The translations under genes were made by a program, and so were the position numbers. From a halophilic archaeon (GTDB lineage Archaea > Halobacteriota > Halobacteria > Halobacteriales > Haladaptataceae), in contig QNGA01000002.1 in the NCBI GenBank assembly GCA_003298465.1, forward strand, positions 124,001 to 188,000: 64,000 bases of DNA, given 5' to 3'. Under the pieces are notes generated by a model. That model saw nothing but the letters and a program-made list of their open reading frames with translations, did not search any database and was not told the DNA's origin. Below are positions 50,984 through 59,592 of this stretch, in pieces. Each line of letters opens with the position of its first letter. The stretch's first letter is position 1.

Positions 50984-52051
50984 ATGACACTCTCGACGGG
51001 AGTCATCGGGGCGGGCATCGTCGCGGGGAACAACCACTTCCCCGCCGTGGCGCGGAACCCCCGGACCGAACTCGCGGCCGTCTGCGACGCCGACGAGGAG
51101 CGCGCCCGGGAAGCGACAGCGGAGTACGGCGGTCGAACGTACGCCGACGCCGCGACCATGTTCGCCGAGGAGGACCTCGACTGGGTGCACGTGGCGACGC
51201 CCGTCCAGAGCCACTTCGACCTCGCGTCGACGGCCGTCGAACGCGGCGTGCCCGTGACCGTCCAGAAGCCGGCGACGCGGACGCTGTCGGAACTCGACGA
51301 CCTCGCGGCGCTGGCCGACGACCGCGGCGTCCCGGTCTCGGTCGTCTACAACTGGCTGTACTACCCCGTCGTCCGGCGACTCAGACGACGAATTCGGGAC
51401 GGGGAGTTCGGCGACGTCCGGAGCGTCCGGGTGACGGTCGCGGGCGAGGGGCGACCGGACGACACCTACCGGGGCGACTGGGTGTTCGACCTGCCCGGCG
51501 GCGATTTCGAGGAGGGGCTTCCGCATCCGCTCTACCTGACGCTGGCGCTCGGCGGGCCGCCCCGCGACGGGGTCGACGTCCGGACGCGGTCGGCCGGCGA
51601 CTACGACGAGTTCGACTACGACGGCGTCTCGCTCCAGTACGAGAGCGTCGACGGCGCGCTCTGTTCGACCGCGGTGCTCTCGGAGTCGACGCCGAGCACC
51701 CAGATTCGCGTCTACGGCACGGAGGGGTCGGCGACGGTCGACGTTCCGACCGCGAGCATCGACGCCCACGACGCCGAGGAGGGACCGTACCACTTCCCGA
51801 ACGAGCGGGTGCGTCGCGGCGTCCGCCGGTCGGCGAGCGCGCTCGCCGGCGTCGCGTCGTCGCTGTCCGAGGAGGCCGGCGCGCGCGTCGAGGAGCGGTT
51901 CGACTACCACCGCGACGACAGCGCCGACGGCCACTACTACCTCTTCGACCGGGCGGCGCGAGCGCTGGAGCGCGGCGACCAGCCCCCCGTTCCGCTCTCC
52001 CGGGCGCGGCAGGTGCTCGAACTCACCGAGGCCGTCCGGCGGTCGGCCTGA
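50984..52051 (+). CDS. Gfo/Idh/MocA-family NAD(P) oxidoreductase
   Basis: This 355-residue protein has an N-terminal Rossmann fold (LSTGVIGAGIVAGNNHFPAV, ELAAVCDADEERAREATAEY) and the family's VHVATPVQSHFDLASTAVER with VTVQKPATRTLSELDDLAAL (EKP-like QKP). The C-terminal sheet domain contains WVFDLPGGDFEEGLPHPLYL. Such enzymes often act on sugar nucleotides or inositol derivatives. The 3' end overlaps the convergent GT4 by 29 bases. Start ATG 50984. Confidence 0.92.
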   Translation: MTLSTGVIGAGIVAGNNHFPAVARNPRTELAAVCDADEERAREATAEYGGRTYADAATMFAEEDLDWVHVATPVQSHFDLASTAVERGVPVTVQKPATRTLSELDDLAALADDRGVPVSVVYNWLYYPVVRRLRRRIRDGEFGDVRSVRVTVAGEGRPDDTYRGDWVFDLPGGDFEEGLPHPLYLTLALGGPPRDGVDVRTRSAGDYDEFDYDGVSLQYESVDGALCSTAVLSESTPSTQIRVYGTEGSATVDVPTASIDAHDAEEGPYHFPNERVRRGVRRSASALAGVASSLSEEAGARVEERFDYHRDDSADGHYYLFDRAARALERGDQPPVPLSRARQVLELTEAVRRSA

Positions 52052-53252
52052 GCGGTTCGTCGACCAGCCCGAGGTTGCGCTCCAGTCGCGCGCCGGCCCG
52101 GGGAATCGAGTACCGCTCGGCGACGCGTTCGCGGGCGTTGCGCCCGATTCTTCGCCGCTCCGCGGGCGAATCGAGCAGGCGGACGACGCCGGCGACGAAC
52201 GACGCCGCGTCGTCGGCGACGAGCAGGTCCTCGCCCGGTCGGGCGTCGACGCCCTCGAAGCCGGCCGGCGTCGTCACCACGGACGCGCCCCAGGCCATCG
52301 ACTCCAGTATCTTGAGCCGGGTCCCGCCGCCGACGCGGAGCGGCGCGACGACGACGGCGGCGCGCGACACCTCGGCCGCCAGGTCGTCGACTTCGCCGAC
52401 GACTGAGACGCCGGGTCGGTCGTCGAGCGCCCGCACCGACTCGGGGGCGTCTCGGCCGGCGAGGACCAGTTCGGCGTCCGGACGCCGCTCCCGGACCTTC
52501 GGGAAGTGCTCGGCCAGCCACGCCGCGGCGTCGCGGTTCGGGAACCACTCGTAGGAGCCGAAAAAGAGCAGTCGCGGCTCCTCGCTCCCCGTGAGCGCGT
52601 CGTACTCGGCGACCGGCAGGCCGACGGGCTGGTAGCGCACGTCCTCGACCCGGTCGTCGAGCTCCGCGCGGTCCTCGCGGCCGAGCACGAGCGTGCGGTC
52701 GGACGCCCGGTAGGCCGCCAGTTCCTCCCGCCGGAGGAGCGGTATCTCCGCGGCCAGTTCGGCGCACTCGCGGGGCGGCGCGAGTTCGCGGTAGCGTTCG
52801 TGCACGTCGTACTCCACGACGTGGGCGTTCGTCACGAGGCGGGCGTCCGCGTCCGCGACGGCGTCCCGGACCTCCTCGTCCCGGAAGACCTGCGCGACGT
52901 AGGGGTGCTCGGCCAGCACCACGTCGGGGTCGAGCGCGCGGACGCGGTCGCGGACGCCGGTCCGGAGCGCCGGCGAGTCGAACATCCCCATCACGTCCGA
53001 CCGGCCCGAGAGCCAGTGTCGGAGCTTCCGGACGGTCGCCGGCGTGTCGTCGGTCCCGTTCGCCGCGAGCGCCACCGAGGCACAGGTGTCGCCGAGCGCC
53101 CGCGCCCGGTCGCGCTCGTCGTCGCCGCCGTACGCGAGCAGGTGGACCGCGTGCCCGCGCACGGAGAGCGCCCGGAGGAACCCGTGCGTGACGACGCGGT
53201 CGCCCGCGTTCGGCGGGTACGGCAGGTCGCGGGTGACGACGAGGACGCTCAC
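52023..53252 (-). CDS. GT4-family glycosyltransferase (last gene of the minus-strand operon)
   Basis: This 409-residue GT-B enzyme has VSVLVVTRDLPYPPNAGDRV, VTHGFLRALSVRGHAVHLLA, VTNAHVVEYDVHERYRELA, RLLFFGSYEWFPNRDAAAWL and the C-terminal block APLRVGGGTRLKILESMAWG (E-x7-E region near ...ILESMAWGASVVTTPAG). The start GTG overlaps the stop of the preceding GT4 gene by 4 bases. It forms the end of a polycistronic run. Confidence 0.9.
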   Translation of the reverse strand: MSVLVVTRDLPYPPNAGDRVVTHGFLRALSVRGHAVHLLAYGGDDERDRARALGDTCASVALAANGTDDTPATVRKLRHWLSGRSDVMGMFDSPALRTGVRDRVRALDPDVVLAEHPYVAQVFRDEEVRDAVADADARLVTNAHVVEYDVHERYRELAPPRECAELAAEIPLLRREELAAYRASDRTLVLGREDRAELDDRVEDVRYQPVGLPVAEYDALTGSEEPRLLFFGSYEWFPNRDAAAWLAEHFPKVRERRPDAELVLAGRDAPESVRALDDRPGVSVVGEVDDLAAEVSRAAVVVAPLRVGGGTRLKILESMAWGASVVTTPAGFEGVDARPGEDLLVADDAASFVAGVVRLLDSPAERRRIGRNARERVAERYSIPRAGARLERNLGLVDEPLRPTAGRPR

Positions 53253-54514
53253 GACCGTGCCTCCCGGTACAGCGACGCCACCGCGTCGGCGTGGTCGTCG
53301 AGCCGTCGCGGGGCGGTCACGTCCGCCCGGAGGTCGGCGACGCGGCCGGGGTCGTCGGCGAGCTTCCGGAGCACCGCCGAGAGGTCGTCGGCGTCGCTCC
53401 GGTCGAACAGCAGGCCGTCCTCGCCGTCGGTGACGAGTTCGGCCATCCCGCCGGCATCGGCGGCGACGACGGGGACGCCGGCGGCGAACGCCTCCTGTAT
53501 CACGAGCGGGCTGTTCTCGTACCACAGCGACGGCACCACGAGGACGTCCGCGGTCGCGTACGGCGTCGCGGGGTCGTCGTAGCGCCCGTGGAATCGCACG
53601 TCGTCGCCCGCCGCCTCCGCGAGGCGAGCGTGGTAGTCGTCCTCCGCCGGGTCGAACGACCCGAAGACGTGGCATCGAGCGTCAGCGACGTCCCACATCG
53701 CCTCGACCAGCAGGTGGACGCCCTTGAGTTCGGTGACGCGGCCGGCGTACGCCACGTCGAGCGGACCGTCCGGGTCGAAGCCCTCGTCCCGGAACCGAGC
53801 GGTTCGGATGCCGTTGCGCTCCTGGCGTATCCGGTCCGGCGGCGTGCCGAACGCGACGAACGCGTCCCGGAGGAACCGCGAGGGCGCGACCAGCAGGTCG
53901 GTGTGCGCGCGGGCGTCCGCCAGCTGTTCGGCCCGCCGCGCGACCGCACGGCGGTAGAACCGGCCGGGAGCCGTCTCGGCGTCCGGTCGCGCCGGAACGG
54001 CGCCGTCCGCGACGACGGCCTCCTCCTCGTCGAACGGGCGGAGCGGGGTCTCGCTCTCGCCGGCGGCGGCGTAGCAGTTCGTGCACTTCTCGACGGAGGT
54101 CGGTCCCTCGCAGGGGTAGCCCTCCGGCCGGTAGAGCTGTTCGCGGTGACACACCGTCCAGAAGTCGTGCAGGGTGAGCAGGCAGGGGACGTCGCGCTCG
54201 TCGCAGAGCGCCGGGATTCCGGCGGAGAGCGCTTTCAGGTGCTGGAGGTGGACCACGTCCGGGTCGACCCTCGCCAGCAGGTCCGCGAACGCGGCGTCCA
54301 CCTCGGCGCAGACGACGCCGGACAGACCGCTCTCGTCGTCGCCCGACGGGAGCGTGAACACGTCGGCCCCCGGGACGTGCACGTCCGTCCCGGTGGGGGC
54401 GGCGACGGCGACCTCGTGGTCGCGGGCCAGCGCCGCGGCGAGGTCCCGGGTGTACAGCTCCGTCCCGCCGAGGGCGTCCCCCGGGAGCGCGTGGACCGCC
54501 AGGAGTACTCGCAT
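53249..54514 (-). CDS. GT4-family glycosyltransferase
   Basis: This 421-residue GT-B enzyme has MRVLLAVHALPGDALGGTEL, VVHLQHLKALSAGIPALCDE, LLTLHDFWTVCHREQLYRPE with Cys in EKCTNCYAA (DFWTVC motif), and DVAYAGRVTELKGVHLLVEA. The donor-binding end is VPSLWYENSPLVIQEAFAAG, then VPVVAADAGGMAELVTDGED. The start shares its first base with the stop of the inositol-phosphate synthase gene, so expression of the two is coupled. Confidence 0.92.
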   Translation of the reverse strand: MRVLLAVHALPGDALGGTELYTRDLAAALARDHEVAVAAPTGTDVHVPGADVFTLPSGDDESGLSGVVCAEVDAAFADLLARVDPDVVHLQHLKALSAGIPALCDERDVPCLLTLHDFWTVCHREQLYRPEGYPCEGPTSVEKCTNCYAAAGESETPLRPFDEEEAVVADGAVPARPDAETAPGRFYRRAVARRAEQLADARAHTDLLVAPSRFLRDAFVAFGTPPDRIRQERNGIRTARFRDEGFDPDGPLDVAYAGRVTELKGVHLLVEAMWDVADARCHVFGSFDPAEDDYHARLAEAAGDDVRFHGRYDDPATPYATADVLVVPSLWYENSPLVIQEAFAAGVPVVAADAGGMAELVTDGEDGLLFDRSDADDLSAVLRKLADDPGRVADLRADVTAPRRLDDHADAVASLYREARS

Positions 54515-55731
54515 CAGTCTGTGGCGGCGGGCGTCCGTCGCTCGGCGTGGCGTTCGACGTACTCGCGGAGGGCGTCGAACTGCCGGGAGAGGCCGTGCTC
54601 GTCGACGCCCAGCGGCGACTTGAAGAACGACGCGAGCTGGGGCTGGAGGCCGCCCTCGTCGTGCTCGTCGGCGTGGGCGGCCAGTCGCACGAGGTCGAGG
54701 ACGAGCGGCGCGGCCAGCGCCGAGTCCGACCCCTCCCACGTGAACTGCAACTTCATCTCCGTCCCGAGGAACCCCTCGAAGTGGATGTAGTCCCAGGCCG
54801 TCTTCTGGTCGGCCAGCGAGGGCGTGTAATCGATGTGGACGCCCTCGTGGAACTCCTCGTCGAGGATGCCGTCGAGGATGCCGCCCTTGCTCTCTATCTT
54901 CCCCTCGCGGTTGCGCTCGTCCTCCAGCACCCGACCGTCGGTGTTCCCGAGGATGTTGTGGCCCTCCCACGACTGCACGCGGAGGTTCCGCTGGGCGAAC
55001 ATCGGCGCGAGCGCGGACTTCAGCAGCGACTCCCCCGTTTTGCCGTCGTTGCCCATGTGGGGAACGTCCTCGCGCTCGGCCAGTTCCCGGACGCCGCCGA
55101 GCGCGCTCCCGGCGTTCGGCGTGAAGTTCACGTAGGGATGGCCCTCCGCGATGGCGGCGTAGGCGTACAGCGAACTGGCGGGCAGGTCACGGTCGTCGCT
55201 CTCGACGGCGTCCTCGAAGCCCGCGAGGTCGTCGTAGCGCGACGGGTCGTCGACCGCCGGTTCCGTGGAGGCGACGTTGACGACGACGACGCGGTCGGCG
55301 CCGGTCGTCTCCCGGAATTCACGGAGGTCCTCGCGGAGACCGTCCACGATCTCGGCGACGGTGTGGTCGGCCTCCAGCGGCCGCCAGTCGGCCAGTTCGT
55401 CGACGGCCGACCCGCAGTTGAGCGCGGTTCCGGTCCGGACGTGGTCGTCGACGTCCGCGAGGTCGTCGGCGACGGACTCGACGGTGTCGTCGTCGAGCAT
55501 CCGGTTCCGCTCCGCGAGGCCGCGGGCCGTCTCCGGGACGTTGCCCGAGACGAGGTCGTGACCGCCGAAGACGAACTCGTCGACGGAGGGTAACTCGAGG
55601 TCCGCGCACGGTTCGCGCTCGGTCACCATGCCCGTGGCGTCCATCTCACCCCGTTCGATGGCGGTCGCGCCGACCATCGCCGTCGTGGCGATGTTGCCGC
55701 GCGCGCCGACGAACCAGACGCCGGTCGTCAT
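54514..55731 (-). CDS. ino1: Myo-inositol-1(3)-phosphate synthase
   Basis: This 405-residue enzyme turns glucose 6-phosphate into inositol phosphate with NAD. It has GVWFVGARGNIATTAMVGAT, VVNVASTEPAVDDPSRYDD, YVNFTPNAGSALGGVREL, VPHMGNDGKTGESLLKSALA and NLRVQSWEGHNILGNTDGRV, all diagnostic. In archaea, inositol phosphate feeds archaetidylinositol or compatible solutes; here the gene is embedded among GT4 genes. A GAGGTGA ribosome site precedes ATG 55731. A short upstream ORF ends in its ATGA. Confidence 0.95.
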   Translation of the reverse strand: MTTGVWFVGARGNIATTAMVGATAIERGEMDATGMVTEREPCADLELPSVDEFVFGGHDLVSGNVPETARGLAERNRMLDDDTVESVADDLADVDDHVRTGTALNCGSAVDELADWRPLEADHTVAEIVDGLREDLREFRETTGADRVVVVNVASTEPAVDDPSRYDDLAGFEDAVESDDRDLPASSLYAYAAIAEGHPYVNFTPNAGSALGGVRELAEREDVPHMGNDGKTGESLLKSALAPMFAQRNLRVQSWEGHNILGNTDGRVLEDERNREGKIESKGGILDGILDEEFHEGVHIDYTPSLADQKTAWDYIHFEGFLGTEMKLQFTWEGSDSALAAPLVLDLVRLAAHADEHDEGGLQPQLASFFKSPLGVDEHGLSRQFDALREYVERHAERRTPAATD

Positions 55732-55811
55732 GCTTTCACCTCGCCGCGGACCGCCGGGGTGCAACTGTACTGGCGCTCTCTCCGATTCGGGCGTCGCTTC
55801 GTTTCGTGCAT
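55728..55811 (-). CDS. Possible 27-residue upstream ORF coupled to ino1
   Basis: Minus-strand ATG 55811 opens HETKRRPNRRERQYSCTPAV, then RGEVKA, stopping at 55728 inside the ino1 start (ATGA overlap). It is highly basic. Its last codons encode the ino1 Shine-Dalgarno sequence. It may be a coupled leader ORF or may be chance. Confidence 0.3.
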   Translation of the reverse strand: MHETKRRPNRRERQYSCTPAVRGEVKA

Positions 55812-55836
55812 GGTTTTGCTCCCCCTGCCCCTGCAA

Positions 55837-55858
55837 TTTCCTCCGTCGACGGAGAAAG
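55837..55858. promoter_or_regulatory. Palindrome upstream of ino1
   Basis: CTCCGTCGACGGAG (55841-55854) is a perfect 14-bp palindrome, flanked by TTT on one side and AAG on the other after one mismatch. It lies 110-125 bases before ino1, in the 193-base gap after the GT4 gene. It could be an operator or the base of a hairpin. Confidence 0.4.
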
Positions 55859-55924
55859 TGAATGAATCAGGGTATCGGTAGTTCGCCGGCGTTCCGCATA
55901 AGTTCGCTGGCTGAATGTGCCGGT

Positions 55925-57157
55925 TCAACGTTCGCGCGCGCGATTCAGAATCGACAGGTAGCCGTCGACGGCGCGTTCGACCGCGAACGAGTCGGCCACC
56001 GTCCGACGGCCGCGTTCGCCGAACTGCGCCGCGCGGGGCGGGTCGGCGAGCAACCGCCGGAGCGCGTCCGCCAGCGCGTCCGCGTCCCGGGGGTCGACGA
56101 CGAAGCCGTCTTCGCCGTCGGTCACGAGTTCGGACGCGCCGCCGAACCGCGTCGTCACGACGGGCGTTCCCGCGGCGAACGCCTCCAGGTTGACGGTCGG
56201 GAACGGGTCGAGGAACACCGACGGCGAGGCGACGACCGTCGCTCCGGCGAACGCCGCGCGCAGTCGCTCCCGGGAGAGCCACCCCGTGGCGGTGAGGCGG
56301 TCGGCGTGTCGGCCGGCGAGTTCGCGCATCCGCTCGACGTAGTCGTCGTCGCCGGTGACGACCAGTTCGGCGTCCGGCACGTCGGCGGCGACCCGTCGGA
56401 ACGCACGCGCGAGGTGCGCGCCGCCCTTCTCGTAGCTCGTCCGGCCGCCGAAGAGGACGACGGGGGCGTCGGCGTCGAACGGGAGCCGGTCCGCGGGGGG
56501 CGAGCGCGGGAACTCCTCGACGGCGACGCCGTTGCGGACGGTCTCGTCGCAGTCGACGCCGTTCGCGGCCAGCGCCCGCCGGAGTTCGTCGCTGACCGCG
56601 ACGCCGACGTCGACGCACTCGGCGAGACACCGGCGGTTCAGCCGGTTCCGGACCGGGTTGTACCGCAGACCCGCCTCCCGGACCTGCCGCCGCCGCGGAT
56701 GGCGGTACGCCGCCGCGGTCACGGGGTCGCCGACCGGCACGTCGTCGAGGAAGGCGTCGAAGTCGCCGAAGGCGACGGTGCCCGCGTCGTGGAACGTCTT
56801 CACGACCGGCGCGCGCTCGGCGGCCGCCCGGAGCGCGGCGTTCGAGAGCCAGTGGACGTTGTGCGCGTGGACGACGTCGGGGGCGAGGCGGTCGAGCAGG
56901 CGCTCGACCGGTCCCGCGACGGCGGGGTTGTGGAGGGTGAGGTACGGGAGCAGCCCCCGGGGACGGGGCGACCAGACGCGGTGGACCGCGACCCCGTTCT
57001 CGGTCGAGCGTCCGACCGCGTCCCGGTCCGTGACCGTCGTGACGACGGACGCGTCGTGGCCCCGACGGACGTACCCCTCCGCGAGCTGCGCGGCGACCTT
57101 CTGCGCGCCGCCGCGCTCCCACGGCGGATAGCCGTCCGAGAGCAGGCAGACGCGCAT
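55925..57157 (-). CDS. GT4-family glycosyltransferase
   Basis: This 410-residue GT-B enzyme has MRVCLLSDGYPPWERGGAQK, VAAQLAEGYVRRGHDASVVT, DVVHAHNVHWLSNAALRAA and FGGRTSYEKGGAHLARAFR. The donor end is ASPSVFLDPFPTVNLEAFAA, then GTPVVTTRFGGASELVTDGE, with the E-x7-E pair NLEAFAAGTPVV. It starts one base after the sulfatase-like gene stop, so both are in the same transcript. Confidence 0.92.
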   Translation of the reverse strand: MRVCLLSDGYPPWERGGAQKVAAQLAEGYVRRGHDASVVTTVTDRDAVGRSTENGVAVHRVWSPRPRGLLPYLTLHNPAVAGPVERLLDRLAPDVVHAHNVHWLSNAALRAAAERAPVVKTFHDAGTVAFGDFDAFLDDVPVGDPVTAAAYRHPRRRQVREAGLRYNPVRNRLNRRCLAECVDVGVAVSDELRRALAANGVDCDETVRNGVAVEEFPRSPPADRLPFDADAPVVLFGGRTSYEKGGAHLARAFRRVAADVPDAELVVTGDDDYVERMRELAGRHADRLTATGWLSRERLRAAFAGATVVASPSVFLDPFPTVNLEAFAAGTPVVTTRFGGASELVTDGEDGFVVDPRDADALADALRRLLADPPRAAQFGERGRRTVADSFAVERAVDGYLSILNRARER

Positions 57158-57158
57158 C

Positions 57159-58661
57159 TCAGAGGTACCCCAGGTCACGGAGGTTCGACGCCACGTCCTC
57201 CGGGACGTCGCCGTCGTCGGCCTCGAACGCGTCGTCGGGCAGCGCGGCGGCGAGGCGCTCGCGGACGGCGTCCGGCATCTCGCCGGGGTCGACCTCCGGG
57301 TCCCCGTTCCCGTCCCAGTCGACCCGACGGACGCGCCACTCCTCGCCCACGCGGTCGAGTTTCCAGTCGCCCGCGATGGCCGTCCGGCGGGTGCGAAAGA
57401 GGCCGTCGGTCGGCACGTCGTCGGGCGGATGAGAGGCGACGACGCCCGCGTACTCGGCCAGCGCCGTCTCGCGGCGCTCGTCCTCGTCCCCCGGCAGCAG
57501 CGACCGCGCGGGGTCGTAGTCGCGGCCGGCGAGCGCCCGGACGGTCTCGGCGACGAAGTTCGTCTGGACCAGCGAGTCGTCCGCGCCGCCGTCGAACGCG
57601 GGGTGGCGGGCGAGCAGGGGCACCCGGAGCACCGGCAGGCGCACGGAGGTCTGGTGGTCGACGAGCGTGCGCCCGTTGGCCTCCTCGCCGAGGTGTTCGC
57701 CGTGGTCGGCGGTGACGACGACCAGCGTGTCCTCGTCGAGGCCGTACTCGGCGAGACTGTCGAGCATCCGACCGACGACGGCGTCGGCGTACGCCACCGA
57801 GTCGGCGTAGCGCGTCCGGAGGAACTCGCGTTCCTCGTCGTCGAGTCGGCGCTCGCCGAGTCGCAGTCGCCACACGTCGTCTAACACCTCCTGCTGGAAC
57901 GCCCGCTCGTCGTCCAGCGAGTCGCACCCGGGCGGTCGACGGTCGGTGCGGAACTCGTCGGGCACGTAGTACGGCAGGTGGGGGTTCATCAACTGGACGT
58001 ACGCGAAGAACGGTTCGGGCGCGTCGTCGAGGTAGTCGTCGACGACGGCCGCCGCGCGCTCGCTCGCCCGGACGTTGTCCAGCCACGCGTCGCCGGTCGC
58101 CTCCGCGAGCTTGAACGCCGCCGCGTTGCCGAGACTCCGCAGCGGCTTGTCGGCGGCCAGCGCGCGCCGGACGACGGTGGCGTACCACTCGGGGCCGCCG
58201 GCGACGCCCCGGGAGAGGTCGCGCACGTCGGCTCCCTCGTCGAAGTGGTGGTGCCGGGGGCCGGAGAACTCCGCGACGCGGTCGAACCCCCGCCCCTGCG
58301 GGAGCCAGTCGCCGAGCCACGTCTTCGGCGAGACGTGCAGGCAGTGATAGCCCGCCGCCGAGAGCTCCTGCTGGAGCGGGGTACCGCGCTGGACCTCGAA
58401 CTGCCGCGAGTTCGACCCGTGCTCGTGGGGGTAGCGGCCGGTCAGGAGGGACGTGACGCTCGGCAGCGTCCACGGCGCGGTGCTCACCGCCTTCCGGAAC
58501 GTCGTGGCCTCCTCCGCGAACGCCGCCAGTTCCGGCGTCCGGACGTTCCCGTCGCGCGGGCCGCGGTCCGGAGTCCCGGTCGATTTGCGATACGGGGCGA
58601 CGTGGTCGGCCCTGAGGGCGTCGACGACGACGAGAAGGACGTTCGGTCGTTCCGCGGTCAT
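57159..58661 (-). CDS. Sulfatase-like alkaline-phosphatase-fold protein (Thr at the nucleophile site)
   Basis: This 500-residue protein has metal-binding VVVDALRADHVAPY, the active-site region APWTLPSVTSLLTGRYPHEH, then MNPHLPYYVPDEF and VVVTADHGEHLGEEANGRTL. Classic sulfatases have C/S-x-P-x-R with formylglycine; here it is Thr65-x-Pro-Ser without the Arg, as in phosphotransferases (LtaS/EptA type) that use Thr. It may transfer or remove a charged group on the glycan. It lies in the glycan operon, 25 bases after the GT2 gene. Confidence 0.85.
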   Translation of the reverse strand: MTAERPNVLLVVVDALRADHVAPYRKSTGTPDRGPRDGNVRTPELAAFAEEATTFRKAVSTAPWTLPSVTSLLTGRYPHEHGSNSRQFEVQRGTPLQQELSAAGYHCLHVSPKTWLGDWLPQGRGFDRVAEFSGPRHHHFDEGADVRDLSRGVAGGPEWYATVVRRALAADKPLRSLGNAAAFKLAEATGDAWLDNVRASERAAAVVDDYLDDAPEPFFAYVQLMNPHLPYYVPDEFRTDRRPPGCDSLDDERAFQQEVLDDVWRLRLGERRLDDEEREFLRTRYADSVAYADAVVGRMLDSLAEYGLDEDTLVVVTADHGEHLGEEANGRTLVDHQTSVRLPVLRVPLLARHPAFDGGADDSLVQTNFVAETVRALAGRDYDPARSLLPGDEDERRETALAEYAGVVASHPPDDVPTDGLFRTRRTAIAGDWKLDRVGEEWRVRRVDWDGNGDPEVDPGEMPDAVRERLAAALPDDAFEADDGDVPEDVASNLRDLGYL

Positions 58662-58686
58662 ACCCGTCGAGAGGACGGCTGCGCCC

Positions 58687-59592
58687 CTAATTCTGGTGGC
58701 GCGTCGCCGCGCGCTCGACGGTGTACAACGCGTTCATCCCGACGTCGAACGCGCGCGGAGTGGCGTACGACAGCGCCAGCGCCGCCGCCGCGTTCGGCCG
58801 CCAGTCCAGTCGGAGCGCACGCCGGAGGTACGGCCGCGCCGCCTCGAATCGCCCCGCCTCGCAGGCGGTGACGCCGGCGTCGGCGAGGAACTGCGCCCGC
58901 GCCGCCGCCGGCAGGTCGTACCGCTCGAAGATTCGGGGGAGAGCGGCGAACAGGGCGTCGGGGTCCGCCGAGACGTTGTCCCCGGTCGTCCCCTTGACGA
59001 CCAGCGTCTCGGGGACGTGCGCGAACGACCCCTCGCGGGCCAGTCGCATGCAGAGGTCCCAGTCCTCGAAACACGGGAGCGACTCGTCGAACCCGCCGAC
59101 GGCGCGGACGGCGTCCCGGCGCGCCAGCAGGATGGAGGTGTACGTCGGCGCGTCGAGTCGCCGGAGCGTCGCCCGCGCGTCGCCGTCGACGCCCTCGCGC
59201 GTGAGCGGTTCGCCGTGGGCCTTCTCGATGCCCGCCGTGACGACGACGGGGTCGTCGGCCGCGCGGTACGCCCGAACCTGCGCGCGGAGCTTCCCCGGTC
59301 GCCAGCGGTCGTCGGCGTCGACGAAAGCGACGAGGTCGCCGTCCGCCAGTCGGAGCCCCTCGTTGCGCGCCGCGCTAACGCCCTCGCCCCGCGGCTTCCG
59401 GAGGTACGTCAGTCGGGGGTCGTCGAACTCCCCGACGACGGCCGGCGTCTCGTCGTCGGAGCCGCCGTCGACGACGAGCAGTTCCAGGTCGTCGTACGTC
59501 TGGTCGAGGACGCTCTCCATCGCCCCGCCGACGACCCCGCCCCGGTTCCGCGTCGGGAGGACGACGCTGACGCGCGGGGTCAGATTCCCCAC
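58687..59592 (-). CDS. GT2-family glycosyltransferase
   Basis: This 301-residue GT-A enzyme has TPRVSVVLPTRNRGGVVGGA, MESVLDQTYDDLELLVVDGG, EGVSAARNEGLRLADGDLVA with the DXD-type FVDADDRWRPGKL, and FEDWDLCMRLAREG (ED...). The C-terminal part is a helical Ala-rich extension with tetratricopeptide-like spacing. It starts 13 bases inside the preceding esterase-like gene. Start GTG 59592. Confidence 0.92.
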   Translation of the reverse strand: MGNLTPRVSVVLPTRNRGGVVGGAMESVLDQTYDDLELLVVDGGSDDETPAVVGEFDDPRLTYLRKPRGEGVSAARNEGLRLADGDLVAFVDADDRWRPGKLRAQVRAYRAADDPVVVTAGIEKAHGEPLTREGVDGDARATLRRLDAPTYTSILLARRDAVRAVGGFDESLPCFEDWDLCMRLAREGSFAHVPETLVVKGTTGDNVSADPDALFAALPRIFERYDLPAAARAQFLADAGVTACEAGRFEAARPYLRRALRLDWRPNAAAALALSYATPRAFDVGMNALYTVERAATRHQN

